Shown here: positions 1 through 11,027 of the stretch, piece by piece | How the letters are laid out: each line of letters starts with the position of its first letter | Position numbering within the stretch: position 1 is the first letter of the stretch | Source of the DNA: Aquanectria penicillioides | Taxonomy: Eukaryota; Ascomycota; Sordariomycetes; Hypocreales; Nectriaceae | Direction: 5' to 3' | Assembly: GCA_003415625.1 (NCBI GenBank) | Contig: PYIU01000011.1 | Location: forward strand, 633,001 to 697,000 | Length of the DNA stretch: 64,000 nt | Notes under the pieces: generated by a model | Database searches by the model: none | Told to the model about the DNA's origin: nothing | The model's input: only the letters and a program-made list of their open reading frames with translations | Position numbers and translations under genes: made by a program

Positions 1-1
1 A

Positions 2-529
2 CTTTATGAGATACTCTTGGACATCACAAGCATTGCATCTTTGTTCAATCGACTCTCAGAAGATCAATCACTGGGGGTTTATACCTTCCAGGAGATAATA
101 GTTTCTACATGTTCTAGACTCATTCAATTTCATCCGTTGCTGAGTTCTAGTCCAAAATCCCCCTTAGATGCAGTGTATCACATTGGATTGCTGATATTTA
201 TGATGACGTTGTTCATGCAATTTGACAATCGTCGAGTCATCAAATACGAGCTGGTTTCGACCCGCTTGAAGAGTGTGTTTGATTCCCGGGTTGGTGGGGC
301 CTACAGTGGTCTAAATCTTTGGCTAATGTTCATGGGCGCCATTTGGATCTCGGATGATGTCGACAACCTCGGGCTTGTGTCGAAGACCCAGGCATTGTGT
401 CGGAACATGGGGGTCGTGAGTTGGGTGGAAGTCCGCAGCCACCTCACAACATTTCCATGGATTAGAAATCTGCACGATCGGCCTGGGCGCAAGTTTTGGG
501 ATTTGGTGAATCACGATATTGCTACATAA
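2..529 (+). CDS. C-terminal part of a probable fungal Zn2Cys6-type transcription factor (partial)
   Basis: The frame is open from the left window edge to TAA at 527-529, so only the last ~175 residues are visible. It starts in mid-protein with no DNA-binding domain in view. The segment is helical and hydrophobic (LIFMMTLFMQF, LNLWLMFMGAIWI) and ends in charged, aromatic helices (VEVRSHLTTFPWIRNLHDRPGRKFWDLV). This resembles the tail of fungal-specific transcription factor domains (Fungal_trans_2 type), where WLLFMGAIS-like and Lxxx(F/L)PW motifs are usual. No stop or frameshift is seen in this part. The DNA-binding half would lie left of the window. The family call is from overall pattern only; another fungal regulator-like protein is possible. 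Confidence 0.5.
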   Translation, partial: LYEILLDITSIASLFNRLSEDQSLGVYTFQEIIVSTCSRLIQFHPLLSSSPKSPLDAVYHIGLLIFMMTLFMQFDNRRVIKYELVSTRLKSVFDSRVGGAYSGLNLWLMFMGAIWISDDVDNLGLVSKTQALCRNMGVVSWVEVRSHLTTFPWIRNLHDRPGRKFWDLVNHDIAT

Positions 530-1424
530 TGAAATTCTTGGACAGCACAACAGGTTAGTGGGAACTTAGCATATTGGCTTACCCTATACCTATTCTGATA
601 TTAGGAGGTAGCTCAAAAAAAAAGCTAGGCTTTGCATATTCTACCCCTTATTTGAAACGAATTCTAGACGTTTATTGTATTGATTTAAAACTAGTTTGAA
701 TGCAACTCGTAGTCCGAACTGGAAACCAAGTAATTCGCGTTCTTATCAATGGATTAGGCGCCTCGTAAGTATGAGTCACTTCAATCCGGTGCCAAACTGA
801 GTGGAAGCGTATCAACTTAAATTTTAATCAGACAGACTCATCCGAAATCGGAATTATCACAGCTTTGTATGCATGCTCCCTTTACTTACCATCTATGCCC
901 TTCATCACCTCTCATTTCTCCTCGCTAGGTCATGTTATGGCCTGTGTTTTGATGGCATCAGTATGGGACAACTTCTGGTGGATCGAAATGCCCTGTCTTT
1001 GTTGGCCTTAGCTCAGCCACCTGACCCCAACACCCACTATTCCCGTTTAGGAAGCACATCTCCCATTGGTTTACCTGCCAAAGCTACATCCATCATCCCA
1101 TTTAGATGCAAGAAGTTGGATTCCGAGATTGAAAGTACGCAGTTTTTTTTGGCTCATCGCAAGCGATATACCGGGATTATCAGAAATTAAGTCCGATATT
1201 TCCATTCTGAAGTTGTTGAGAACGGAATTTAACGAAATCTATGTTGGCTGGGTCGCCAGCCAGGATGTCAGGGGAGCGTGAGTCCCAAGACGTATAAAAA
1301 ACACACCATCACCACTAGATACCACGGCCGCTGCAGAGCTACATAGGCAACTACTATTCTCTCACCACTCCCCTCCTACCATTCTTTCTCCTTGAATAAA
1401 TCCACTCTCAAGCTGATTGCCAAC
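530..1424. other. Intergenic; promoter side of the SDR relic
   Basis: No gene is supported. The short open frames at 873-1190 and 1066-1281 have no recognisable motif. The last ~150 bases hold a TATA-like box and pyrimidine-rich leader of the downstream gene. Confidence 0.5.
1292..1300 (+). promoter_or_regulatory. TATA-like box upstream of the SDR gene
   Basis: The run gtataaaaa lies about 125 bases before the ATG at 1425 and is followed by a CT-rich stretch (tctcaccactcccctcc), the usual look of a fungal core promoter and 5' leader. Confidence 0.35.
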
Positions 1425-2556
1425 ATGACGACCACTACTTACTCCGGGTTCAATGGATACACCGAGGCTCTTGACGTTGCGAAGTCATTCGCTGCAGGGA
1501 TCCAAGGGAAAACAGTCATAGTGACCGGAGTAAACCCTGAAGGACTTGGATTTTCGACTTCAGAGGCTTTTGTAAGTATAGCCGATCTCAGCGACTATAT
1601 TCAAGCTTACGGTGTCTACAGGCATCTCAATGCCCCGCGCGCCTTATCGTCGCCGGACGCACTCCAGCAAGGCTCCAGGCGAGCATCGACGCTCTCAAGG
1701 CCAGTTTCCCTTCAGTCGACTACCGTATCCTCCAAATCGACCTATCAAGCCAAAAATCTGTCCGTGCCGCCGCTGAGGAGTTCCTTTCATGGTCAGATGT
1801 CCCTACCGTTGACATTTTGGTGAACAACGCTGGCATCATAGGGGCCCAGAACTTGAGTTAAACGAAGATGGGATTGAGATGCACTTTGCAACCAACCACA
1901 TTGGGCATTTTTTGTTCACCTGTTTGATCATGCCGAAGCTCATCAAGGGTGCAGAAGGGACTCCGAAGGGAGCCACTAGGGTTATCAATGTCAGCGCTGG
2001 CTCTGCCATGGGATCGACCATGCGATGGAGTGATCTTAACTTTGAGAAGTCAAACAAGGATTTGCCAGAGAACGAACAGCCAAATTACATGATGCATAAG
2101 CTATGGGGATATAAAGAAACCGAGCACACGTCTTACGTTACGGTTGAAGGGTATAATCAGAGCAAAGTGGCAAATGTCTTGTTTGGAATTGGGATCAACA
2201 AAAAACTCTACGAAACACATGGCATCCTGAGTCTGGCACTGCATCCGGGTCTGATTAAGACGGAACTCGACCGAAGTGTTGGAAAAGCGCAAGTTGAAAC
2301 TCTCATCTCAACATTGGCAGAAGCTGGCCTGGACGCTTATAGAACCCAAGGAGCAGGAGCATCAACAACTCTGGTGGCTGCCCTGGATCCTAAGCTGGGT
2401 GTTGGCGAAGTGAGGGACGGCAAGGAGAATTACGGAGCATATTTGGCCGATTGCCAAATTAGTCACATATTTCATCCACTGGCATTGTCTAACGAGGAAG
2501 CCGAGAAGTTGTGGAAAGTATCTGAAGGTTTGGTAAAAGAGAAGTTTAGTTGGTAG
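1425..2556 (+). pseudogene. Short-chain dehydrogenase/reductase with one frameshift
   Basis: This is a Rossmann-fold NAD(P)-dependent oxidoreductase of the classical SDR type related to retinol/light-induced dehydrogenases. The ATG at 1425 sits in AACATGAC context. Exon 1 (1425-1571) carries the cofactor motif TGVNPEGLGF. A 50-nt intron (GTAAGT at 1572 to CAG at 1621) is followed by VDILVNNAG. The frame then hits TAA at 1859-1861. The family sequence resumes one frame away (ELNEDGIEMHFATNHIGHF) and runs intact to TAG at 2556, with the catalytic YNQSK and the HPGLIKTEL motif. Only a single base appears lost, near 1841-1846 in a GGGGCCC run. That makes a very recent lesion, or an assembly error in a working gene, possible. 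Full length would be about 360 residues. Substrate unknown. Confidence 0.8.
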
Positions 2557-3086
2557 ACTTCGCTAGCTTTGCAGTTGATTGGCTCTGTGATGGATAAAAG
2601 AGCCTTTGCATCTGTTAGTAAGGGCAATTTGTTTAGAGACCATAGTTGTAAAAAAAAACACGGCCAATGCAGACTATTCCCCACCACTCTCTTCCTCGAT
2701 AACAAATCCCAGAGACCTAACGGATGTTTTTGTGGCCAAGGATCATGATAGTGGCGTGAATGTGGAGACTAACGAGGGAGGGATGCAACCCACTAATTGC
2801 CTAATTAGGGTCACGAAAGCGCTGGCTTGCTTGCTCTACAATTTTCCAAAAGGAGAAAATTGTGATTAAAATGTGATTTGTTCCGTAAAGGGAGATAGGT
2901 TCCTTCCTCTGGGCTTCTGGTTTGTACGCGAGTTCACGTGAGAAGCGTGTCCTCTCATAGATATTGTTTCTGCATCAAGCCCACCACCGTCGTCGTGGAA
3001 TATTTAATCCGCCAGTGCCCTCAAGTGTCTCAGCGAGGCTTGATCTTTTGTCCAGGAAATCCAAGGACGTTGCCCAGTTCAACAAG
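2557..3086. other. Intergenic between SDR and carboxypeptidase relics
   Basis: No coding or RNA feature is supported. A short frame at 2606-2869 has no recognisable domain. Confidence 0.5.
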
Positions 3087-4814
3087 ATGCAATCACTCAC
3101 AAAGGCAATCTCTCTCATTGCTTGCGCCCAGTCAGTGATTGGCGGATACAAGGTCATCCAGTCCGCTCATAGCAATGACAAAGTCCGAATGAAGAGTTGG
3201 TCTGCTGAAGACACGGTCCCGTGCAACGGAGGATCTGCTCATCATACAGGATGGGTCGATATTGGCGCACGACACACCTTCTGTTGTTGGTACCATTCAT
3301 TTCATCGTTGATTCACGAGGACTGAGTCTGAGAGTAGGGTTGCACGAAGCCCGTTACCGGCGCAAAGATGCACCTCTACTCATTTGGCTTTAGGGCGGCC
3401 CTGGAGGAAGCTCACTTGCCGGCATGCTCCTTGAGAATGGCCCTTGCCTGATAGACGGCGAGGATAAACCCTATTTTAACCCTTATTCGTGGACTAAAGA
3501 ATTTAACGCAGTGTACATCGATGAGCCTGTTGGGGTTGGATTCTCATATATAGATGGTGAGGACTCCAATTCCTAACCGACTAGGGCAGAGGCATCATCT
3601 CTTGACCTTGCCAGATTCTTGAAGCTCTTCTATAAAGCTTTTCCTGCCATGTCATCTGTCGACCTCCACCTATCTGGTGAATCTTACGGTGGACGCTTTG
3701 TTCCCCTTTTCGCGTCAAGGATTTTGGAATTCAACGAGATTGTGCTCGAGGAAAAAGATCATATCCCACTTCGGTCCATTATGGTAGGGAATGGATATAG
3801 AAATCCGAGATACCAAGTGCCGTCGCTCTACGATGTGGCTTGCTATGAATATAGGGGATTCCCTCCTCATTTACCCGAGTCGGTTTGTGAGAAGCTGCTC
3901 CCCTGGTTGACAAGTGCGAAAGAGCTCTTGAGGCTGTGTCGTAACAAGGGATCGTGATATTAGCATAACTACTAACAAGGTGTGCAAGGACGACTTTGCT
4001 GACGTCATGGAGAAGGAGACAACAGGCAACCCCTTTGACCGGAGATTGAAACGATGTGACATTCCAGGAAATTGCTTTGCGGAGATGGAATCGGTACTTG
4101 CGTATCTCAACTCTCCTCAAATCTTCAGCGAGCAGCTCGAGGTGCCTGAGATGACAAATTACATTAAGAGCAACTGGACTCTTTTGGCTCTCGACACGGC
4201 ATATCGCTTCATTGACGATGGAGACTATCATTTCCCTTCAACTGCAGAACGGAGCATATTTTGGACCATGGTAGGTACAGACCAGGAAACCCAGTGGATG
4301 TGCTCTACTATGTGGGCGTCGCGGACATCGTCTGTGACCCCGACGGAGTCCTGGCAGCACTTCAAAATCTGCGTTGGAAGGGCTGTTCAGAGTTTCGGGC
4401 GAAGCCATGGGTCGAATTGAACCAGACGACAACACTTGGTCATCCGGGGGTACGCGCCAAGGTTGTTGATGGATTGGCTCTGGTTGAAATTAATGATGCT
4501 GGACACTTGGTGCGTTAGATACTCTAACTTGACAATGTGTGCCTGTGCTAATGAATATCAGATTCTAGGTCCCCTACAATCAACCAAAACTGATTCTGGA
4601 TGTTGTCGTGCAATGGATTAGCATCTTGAAAAACGGTGGTTTATTCACTGTACCGAACAAAGCCTTTTGGCCACAGGGCCTTATAAAAGGACTAGGATCT
4701 GATACTGGAGAGGTGTGGATGGTCGACGTTAGGGTTAGATTACAGTCAAGCTGGATCGTATATGAGTACACTCTCGATCAGCATATGGGATCTATGTTCC
4801 ATAATTTTTCTTGA
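3087..4814 (+). pseudogene. Serine carboxypeptidase (peptidase S10) relic
   Basis: The relic encodes a secreted S10 carboxypeptidase. The ATG at 3087 starts a signal peptide (MQSLTKAISLIACAQSVIGG), followed by HTGWVDIGARHTF, the oxyanion motif [19 protein letters not shown], the nucleophile motif GESYGGRFVP near 3675, and INDAGHLV with the catalytic His near 4500. A real intron (GTGCGT...CTAG, about 4510-4568) splits the C-terminal VPYNQPK motif. Lesions: a frameshift near 3285; TAG at 3391-3393, where CAG or another sense codon is expected; TAA at 3574-3576; a frameshift near 3950; and a frameshift near 4255. Between lesions the protein is nearly complete, so decay is recent. The 3' end is uncertain. 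It is not a close copy of the carboxypeptidase relic at 7.0-8.1 kb. Confidence 0.88.
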
Positions 4815-5887
4815 ATAGTATATTTACTTATACACTTCCTTCCGAGCTCCCCGTTCTCCATTCCCTGTTGCGAATCCGAATATTAGCCTTAGGTATGAAC
4901 TCATCCCCCCTACCGGAATAATGACACGGAATACTGGTCTGGAGGAGTGCTAAAGGCTGATTCAAAGTTCTCCATCAGGAGAGATACAAAGGGTGGTGGA
5001 ATATTCAGTGTTAGCGCGAAAACAATGCCAATGTTGCGAATATTCATCTCGTTAGTCCCTGAGGTGGCAACAATCTTGACCAAGTATGAAGAGAAATGCA
5101 ACTAAAGTAGAGTTGTGCGGAGGGAGTTCCTGAATGGGCCCAAGAATAGCCTTCAATTTTTGATCGTTGTTCGTAAGTCCAAGGGTATATAGGGGTTTTA
5201 CCTGCAAGTCCATTGTGAAGGGACTTGATGTTATTCTCGCAAATACAACTTCAAGAGACTCGCAACGACGTGGATATAGTGATGCTCTGCTTCATTCGTA
5301 AAATTACTATCTCTCTCCGTGTAATCCTTCTCGAAGCTTTTTGATTGGAACATTGGAGCCAAGGCAACTGGCATTTGAGACTCAACAGCTAATATACCAA
5401 CCATTTAATGACTGAAAGAAATACATTAACTACTTTAAACAAAGTTTTGATGCATAACCAGATCAGACCAGATGACATAAGAGGCAGGCTGCAAGACCGT
5501 GCAACTGACATCTAAATTTAGCCCAAACAGTCTCAAGGGACAGGATAACGTATCAAGCGGGGGCTCCCATGGCGCCGTCAAATGATGATACCCCAGCCAT
5601 TTTTGGCGTCAAAAGTGACCTCTTGTGGAAGTTCGCAAGATTATGCCGCTTCGAGCCCAAGTAACCGCGAGCGTCAACAACAACGATGGTATCAAGGCCG
5701 TGGTTGAGATAGCAAACGCAACACTCGTCTCGTTACCCCACAGTGGTCCGTGATATATACTGACATACTGACACATAACGATGCTCATGGATTTATTCAT
5801 GCTGGGAGTGGATTCGAAAGGAGACACAGCCTACGCCACAGCATTTCTGCACTTTCCTGGCCACGCCAATACGTTTTGCATCTCACC
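4815..5887. other. Intergenic, possibly with a transporter scrap on the minus strand
   Basis: No intact gene. A minus-strand frame at 4910-5101 has a hydrophobic pattern (NIRNIGIVFALTLNIPPPFVSLLMENF) that could be the last membrane segment of an MFS transporter, but it is too short to assign. Confidence 0.3.
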
Positions 5888-6590
5888 ATGGGCGTAGAGA
5901 ACATGATTCAGGCCCAATCAAGCCCGCAGCCCCAGGCTGACGACGAGAAGAATGCCGAGACTGCCAAGCTAGGAGATGATATTGAAGCCGGCAGCATATC
6001 TGACCAGCTGGAGATCCTCTCACAGATCAAATCCAAGAGAGGTACGGTGTGTCTGTGGTTAGCGTAAGTTGCAAACTTCAAGAATCTCCCGAAACTCCAC
6101 TTGCTAACAAGCCCCTTCAGATTAGGATTATTCTATCTCATCTTGTAAAGACTTCCCTTCCGTCATTGGGGCTCCTACTCTACCATGCCGCAGTTTCCTG
6201 GACAACAGCACCACTTCTACATACTTCAATTATGCGGCATCCAAATTCTCCCAGTTCTCACTCGTCGCCGCTACCAACACCGGGGCCATCATTCTCAGTG
6301 TCGTTAATCGGCTTCCCATTGCCAAAATTTCGGATGTTACTGGCCGCAGTGCAGCATTCTTGGCATGTATTGTCCTCCGGACAACCTCTTACGGCGTCAT
6401 GGCGGGTTCATCATCCATGAACATGTTGGCTGGCTCCATGGTAGTCTATGTTGTGGGAGCTAGTAGCCTCTTAGAAATGGGGTAGATTGTTGTTGCCGAC
6501 TACGGGCATGATTCTCTCCTCTTGGAGTTATCATATATTGCCCCATCGATCTTCAAATTTTTGAACCTTAGTGGCACAGTCAATCTTTAA
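5888..6590 (+). pseudogene. Truncated siderophore-type MFS transporter relic
   Basis: The N-terminal part of a major facilitator transporter most like fungal siderophore-iron transporters (Sit1/MirB/Str3 group). The ATG at 5888 starts a charged cytosolic tail. An intron (GTAAGT near 6065 to CAG at 6120) follows, then the first loop and membrane segments: LDNSTTSTYFNYAASKFSQF, VAATNTGAIILSVVNRLPIA, and KISDVTGRSAAF, which matches the family's K-(I/L)-(S/A)-DV-GR loop motif. Lesions: a TAA at 6146-6148 with a frame change beside it, and TAG at 6483-6485. Homology stops near 6590, so the remaining ~10 membrane segments are missing. The match to the TYFNYA region is what separates it from drug exporters. 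Confidence 0.75.
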
Positions 6591-7032
6591 TTGTGATTCC
6601 AAATAATTAACTTTGATATGAAACTATTTATTAGGATCCGTCGAGCCAAGTCTGTGTCTCTGGGAAGCTTCATGCCTCTCGAAAGTCAGACTTAACGAAC
6701 GTAGTTAATTATTCTCCGCCGTCTCTTACTCTAGCGTCGCCTTGGTCGCTCCCCGGCGTCAGATTATGGTTAAATCGCACAATTTTATTTGTCCGTAAAC
6801 GCTTGGAATACTCTTTACTATATCTCCATTTCGACCGTTATCAAAGTGGAAGGGCATGGTGTTGTTAAGACGACTAAAAGGTAGTATCGCGATGCTGTTA
6901 GGCTCTTTAGATCCGGCCCCTACTTCAACGAATTTTCCTGACCAATAGGCGATGTCAATTGACCAATGCCCTTGATATTTTATTGATCCATTATTGTTAT
7001 TGCGCATATTATGAGTATATTTTTCAACTAAT
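6591..7032. other. AT-rich intergenic stretch
   Basis: No coding feature is supported. It separates the transporter relic from the end of the minus-strand carboxypeptidase relic. Confidence 0.5.
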
Positions 7033-8100
7033 TTATTCTGGCAGATTTCCCGCAATCCAGGAATTGATGAGCATTAATGTCTCCTCCGGCTTGTCGAAGG
7101 GTGCCATATGGCCGGCATCGTATATTTCCCCATAAGTTAGTTTTCCATAGTCCTTAAGTTGGCCAGCCTCCTTTCCATGATTATGCCATGGTTTCAGAGA
7201 CTTGTAACCAAAGCAAAAGCTTTCTGGCGAGTTGAGACCTTCATTCACCAGGCGGCGGATTCCACCCACACTGCATAACCAATCTCGGTTGTCCACGTAG
7301 ATGAGGGTTCGAATTCCCTGTATCACAAAATTTTAGCATCGGATATCTTAATAGGTCTTATGGAGTGTCCTGCTTCCCTGTTCTAGTAAATAGTTGACAC
7401 GGGAGTGGCTGGTTCTCCATACTTCATCTCGCATCTCCCACAGACCCCTGACATCCCAGGAGATTTCTGTAAAGGGAACCGTGATATTCAAAGCTGCCCT
7501 CCCTTTGTTCGAGTTCATGTAGTCACCTGCCGCTAGCAATTTATCGTAGCAGTATGGCGGGCTGTCACATGTTTGGTGGTAGTCGTAAGGATTTCGCTGG
7601 GGATCAATCTCTCTGATATCCTCACACACTGCCTGGGCCACTTTGCAGCCTTCGTCGTCAAGCCCACTTAGCTCGCAGCCTTGCAACATTGCTTCGCATC
7701 CGAGCGCATCCTTTGCCCAACTCTGGCAAACACTAGAATTGAGAGGCGCGTCAATGCCAATGCAGACAGTCTCGAAAAGCCTCCAGTCTGCACGCTTTGA
7801 CGCATTAGGCCATTGCCACCCATGATTCCCTTTAGGTTGATAATCTTGGGAGAATAGCCGGTGCTTTGCTTTACTATCATAGCCATCTCGGATGATTGCC
7901 TCTCAACGATTCGAGACGCTAATGTCGGAACTCATGAGCCGCCATATGACTCGCCCGCAATATAGAAATCCCGGTCTGCAAGTTTGGGGAAAGCTATGAA
8001 ATACTTTTGCAGAAATTTGTGCGTCAGTTGGTGCATTGTGGCCTAGTCTATGAAGGGCGTGCGGCGCAAGTTTATTGTCATTTGCAATCCTGTCAATCCC
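7033..8100 (-). pseudogene. Second serine carboxypeptidase (S10) relic, minus strand
   Basis: Read on the minus strand from about 8000, the sequence gives KFLQKYFIAFPKLADRDFYI then AGESYGGS with a TGA immediately after (about 7935). The nucleophile Ser is present but translation is cut. It continues as VPTLASRIVERQSSE and KIINLKGIMGGNG, shifts frame near 7760, then reads LQGCELSGLDDEGCKVAQAV and ends with TLIYVDNRDWLCS (catalytic Asp region) and IYDAGHMAPFDKPEETL (catalytic His) before the stop at 7033. Around 7326-7375 a branch-like TGCTAAA and an ACAG acceptor remain, but the expected GT donor reads GA, so splicing is probably also lost. The TGG-to-TGA type stop fits a G-to-A transition. 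The N-terminal third upstream of 8000 is too eroded to place. Confidence 0.8.
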
Positions 8101-9022
8101 CAAGGTCCATTTTACTCCAAAGAAACACTGTTGGGGTTGGCCGACCTACGTTGCCGCTATCAAATGCATCTGTATACCTGTCTATCCCAAGACACGGCTC
8201 ACGATACACGGTATGAACATCACACTATGGTTCTCTTCCAGTGGTATGATCACCTCGAACAAGGTCACATGTTTTACTGAACCGCGTTTGTTTCAATTCA
8301 TAAATACAAAAGAGGCTGCAATTCACTGCAATGCTCAAGAGTTCTCCACGAACCAGGATTGGTTTGGCCGGTGATAGCAACGCAAACTTACGGATCTAAT
8401 CCGAGGCTTAGCCACTTACGAATCGTTCAATCTATGTATTACAGACATCACTATAGGAATATAGGAATGCATCAGATAATTCCGTTTGTTCTCTTTAGTT
8501 TGGATCTTAAGCTGTCCTATAGTTGATGTATGGGATTGGCATGGAACTTGATGTATGAATTCTCTCTTCAGGGAATGTTGGCCCATTCTTGACCATGCCC
8601 CCAATCCTATCATCTTGATTCAGATGCATCATGGTCCCATCTGGAGGATATGAAACCCCTCGGGAACGCAAATCTTACCCTCCGAAGGGACCAGGAATGC
8701 GCAAGCGACAGCATAGCTTCATCTTTGCGGTTAAAACATAGTTCACTATGAATTCCGTCGACTCGGCTGAGTTTGAAACACTTGCCGTTCCACAAATGGA
8801 AATGAGGCCTGATTGCAACAAACGTGCCTGTGTCTCGTTTATCGAGGTGTCCGCTAGACTGCTCCCTTCGAATTTCCGATATTAATACCCCAAAGGTATT
8901 GGAGTATCCGCCTATTCTGCGCCAATGCTAATTAGTTCATCTCACCTGATCCTTCTACACCACAAATTCAGGGAACCCTCTCAAGCTTATTTATAATCCA
9001 AAAATCCTCAACAGGACTTGCA
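8101..9022. other. Degraded or intergenic sequence; promoter of the small secreted peptide at its right end
   Basis: It may hold the eroded N-terminal part of the minus-strand carboxypeptidase, but no motif is legible. The last ~40 bases include a TATA-like tatttataatcc (about 8988) placed to serve the gene at 9023. Confidence 0.35.
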
Positions 9023-9430
9023 ATGAAGTGGTCGGTCCTTTTTATGAGCACTCTTGCTACGTTGGCTCTGGCGGTGAGTATGCAAATAGCTTAGCGCTGA
9101 AAAGTCGATTTAATTTACGATTATAGTTCTTGGAATCAATCAATTACTAACACTAGTGGCGAAATTAGTCCAACCAAAAAGTAAGCATTGTTTTATTCGG
9201 CTTTCCTTCCATGTATCATTGCCTGATATACCCTTCACTACAAGAACAAGGCTGCTATGATGATTGTGTAGCTGAAGGTGAAGAATCGGCGTCTTCGTGT
9301 GCCGTAAGTCCATACCTTCGATGTAAAGAAGAAGATTAATTCCAAAGAGATTTCTTTTCGAACACTGGCTAACATTTCTTTCCACGTGAAGAAATACTGT
9401 TGTCGCTTAGCTTTCTGTCCTGGGTCCTAA
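9023..9430 (+). CDS. Small secreted six-cysteine peptide (54 aa, four exons)
   Basis: Four exons join in phase: 9023-9077, 9169-9180 (a 12-nt mini-exon), 9245-9303 and 9392-9430, with TAA at 9428-9430. Introns are 9078-9168 (GTATGC...TAG, branch TACTAAC), 9181-9244 (GTAAGC...AAG, branch CTGAT) and 9304-9391 (GTAAGT...AAG, branch GCTAAC). The protein starts with a clear signal peptide (MKWSVLFMSTLATLALA, cleavage expected after ALA). The mature part is ~37 residues with six cysteines spaced C-x3-C-x10-C-x3-C-C-x4-C and C-terminal FCPGS. Size, secretion signal and paired cysteines fit the small secreted cysteine-rich proteins of fungi (effector- or defence-peptide-like). I recognise no named family. 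It is intact although its neighbours are pseudogenes. Donor choice matters: GT at 9074 is out of frame downstream. Confidence 0.75.
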
Positions 9431-11027
9431 AGGGTCATCAACACGATATGGAAAGTCCGATGCAACGGCAATAGGTAAAGGATTCAGACAAATGAGGGTT
9501 TCACTTTGATTCAATCGATGAAGTTAGGAATAGCCATCTCAAGCAACTATTAAATTGAGGCATTTTACATCTTTAGTTTTACCCTTTGGAGCTCTTCACC
9601 TTTATTCCTTGGGCCCTCATGGCTATTCCAACAGGGCCAAGTTTGTTCAGAAAAGGTTTGCGATATCCAGAGATGAGAACGGACTCAAGAAAATACTTGC
9701 TTAGGAAGACTATTCACAGTTCTGTTGCCAAGAATGACTAAACTTCTCCTCATCCACAATCCACCATTTCACTTCGTAAAATATCAGATCCCCAGGGGCT
9801 TCGATGGTCTTACGAGGCAAAAGACGCCTAATTCGAACCCTGATCTCCCGAACCTAAATTTGATGCCATTAGCTAATCATTGTCAATGTACGTGGAGCGT
9901 TTGGTCGTTTACCATCAGGGATACCATCCCAGACCTTGATCGGCTCAGTAGGCATATTGCAAGAGAGAATGTACAAAAGGTTTCTAGTTGGAAGTTAGAT
10001 GAGTACTGATATATAAAAAAGGATACTCACTTTGATGTATTGAAAGAAGAATCCGTGGATTGATTCTGTGTTGTCCGAGTATGAATGTGTTAAGAAAGGA
10101 GGTTTGATATTTCGACCACAATCCAGTCTTTAAATATTTCAACAGACACCCTTCGCTATATGAATATTTCGGTTTGTCGAAAGAGCAGCTGGAAAATGAC
10201 TCTTTGATACACCGATATTGGGCCATTAGGAAAAGGATGGCTTGACTAGACTAATCCCTCAATAACGCAGGTGGCCGAAGAGAGGCATTCCTAATCACCA
10301 CACCTATCAGTTTTTCAAGCTCTGCCTTATCAACAGTGTCCTTGGAACGTGCCACATGCAAGCTTGAGTACATTTCCAATCTTAACTTCTCGCAGCTCAG
10401 ATAGGCTCAATATTCTGTGTCCGCCTGACGTTGATATGGCGAATCATCCAGCAATATCAAATGCAGTCATCAATTAGTATTCATGCGAGGCTAAATTATG
10501 CAGTTCCCCGCGCTATACTGCGCAATGCCAGACCAGTTGTAGTAATCCGCAAGTGCAATTACGATTTCCATGTTCAGCTAGTTCCAGACTACCCCCACCT
10601 GGCTTGACGCCTCAACACCATCAGCTGCCATATGGTGGTTCGGCATCATCGCAACTAACCCACGCTAATTGGGAGGTACACGGCGTTAACTTCAGTTGAT
10701 TGGGAGTAAAGATAACAATCACAAAAAATGGTCACAATCGCGCTTGGCGAAGGAGGTATGGACGACGAATCGCCCCGCAAGCTTAGGACCATTCGTCACG
10801 GACTCGCTTCCCACTTTGTATTTACAATACATACGCAAAGGTCAGAAGGCAAGGTCTACTAGAGGCCAAGTAGAACTCTAGGGAAAGATTGTTTGTAGGC
10901 AATTCCCGCTTCCTGTTGGCAAGGTCAAGATTCAACCGCACGATGACTCTCAATGCTTCCGCTTGGCGAAAACCACAGATTCCTCTTCGGTGAGCCGCCC
11001 ATCAACTGCTCCCCTCCACTTAATGGG
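9431..11027. other. 1.6-kb gene-poor stretch with possible unidentifiable gene scraps
   Basis: No gene is supported. Stretches near 9725-10009 (plus) and 10260-10480 (minus, reading SLHVARSKDTVDKAELEKLI) look coding-like but are broken and match no family I recognise. Confidence 0.35.

Noticed and set aside
4910..5101. Separate MFS transporter gene on the minus strand
   Set aside because: Only one membrane-like segment is readable, too little to call a gene or a relic with confidence.
7300..7320. GGGTTCGAATTCCC looked like a tRNA T-arm
   Set aside because: No matching acceptor or D-arm nearby, and it lies in the coding remnant of the carboxypeptidase (RTLIYVDNRD).
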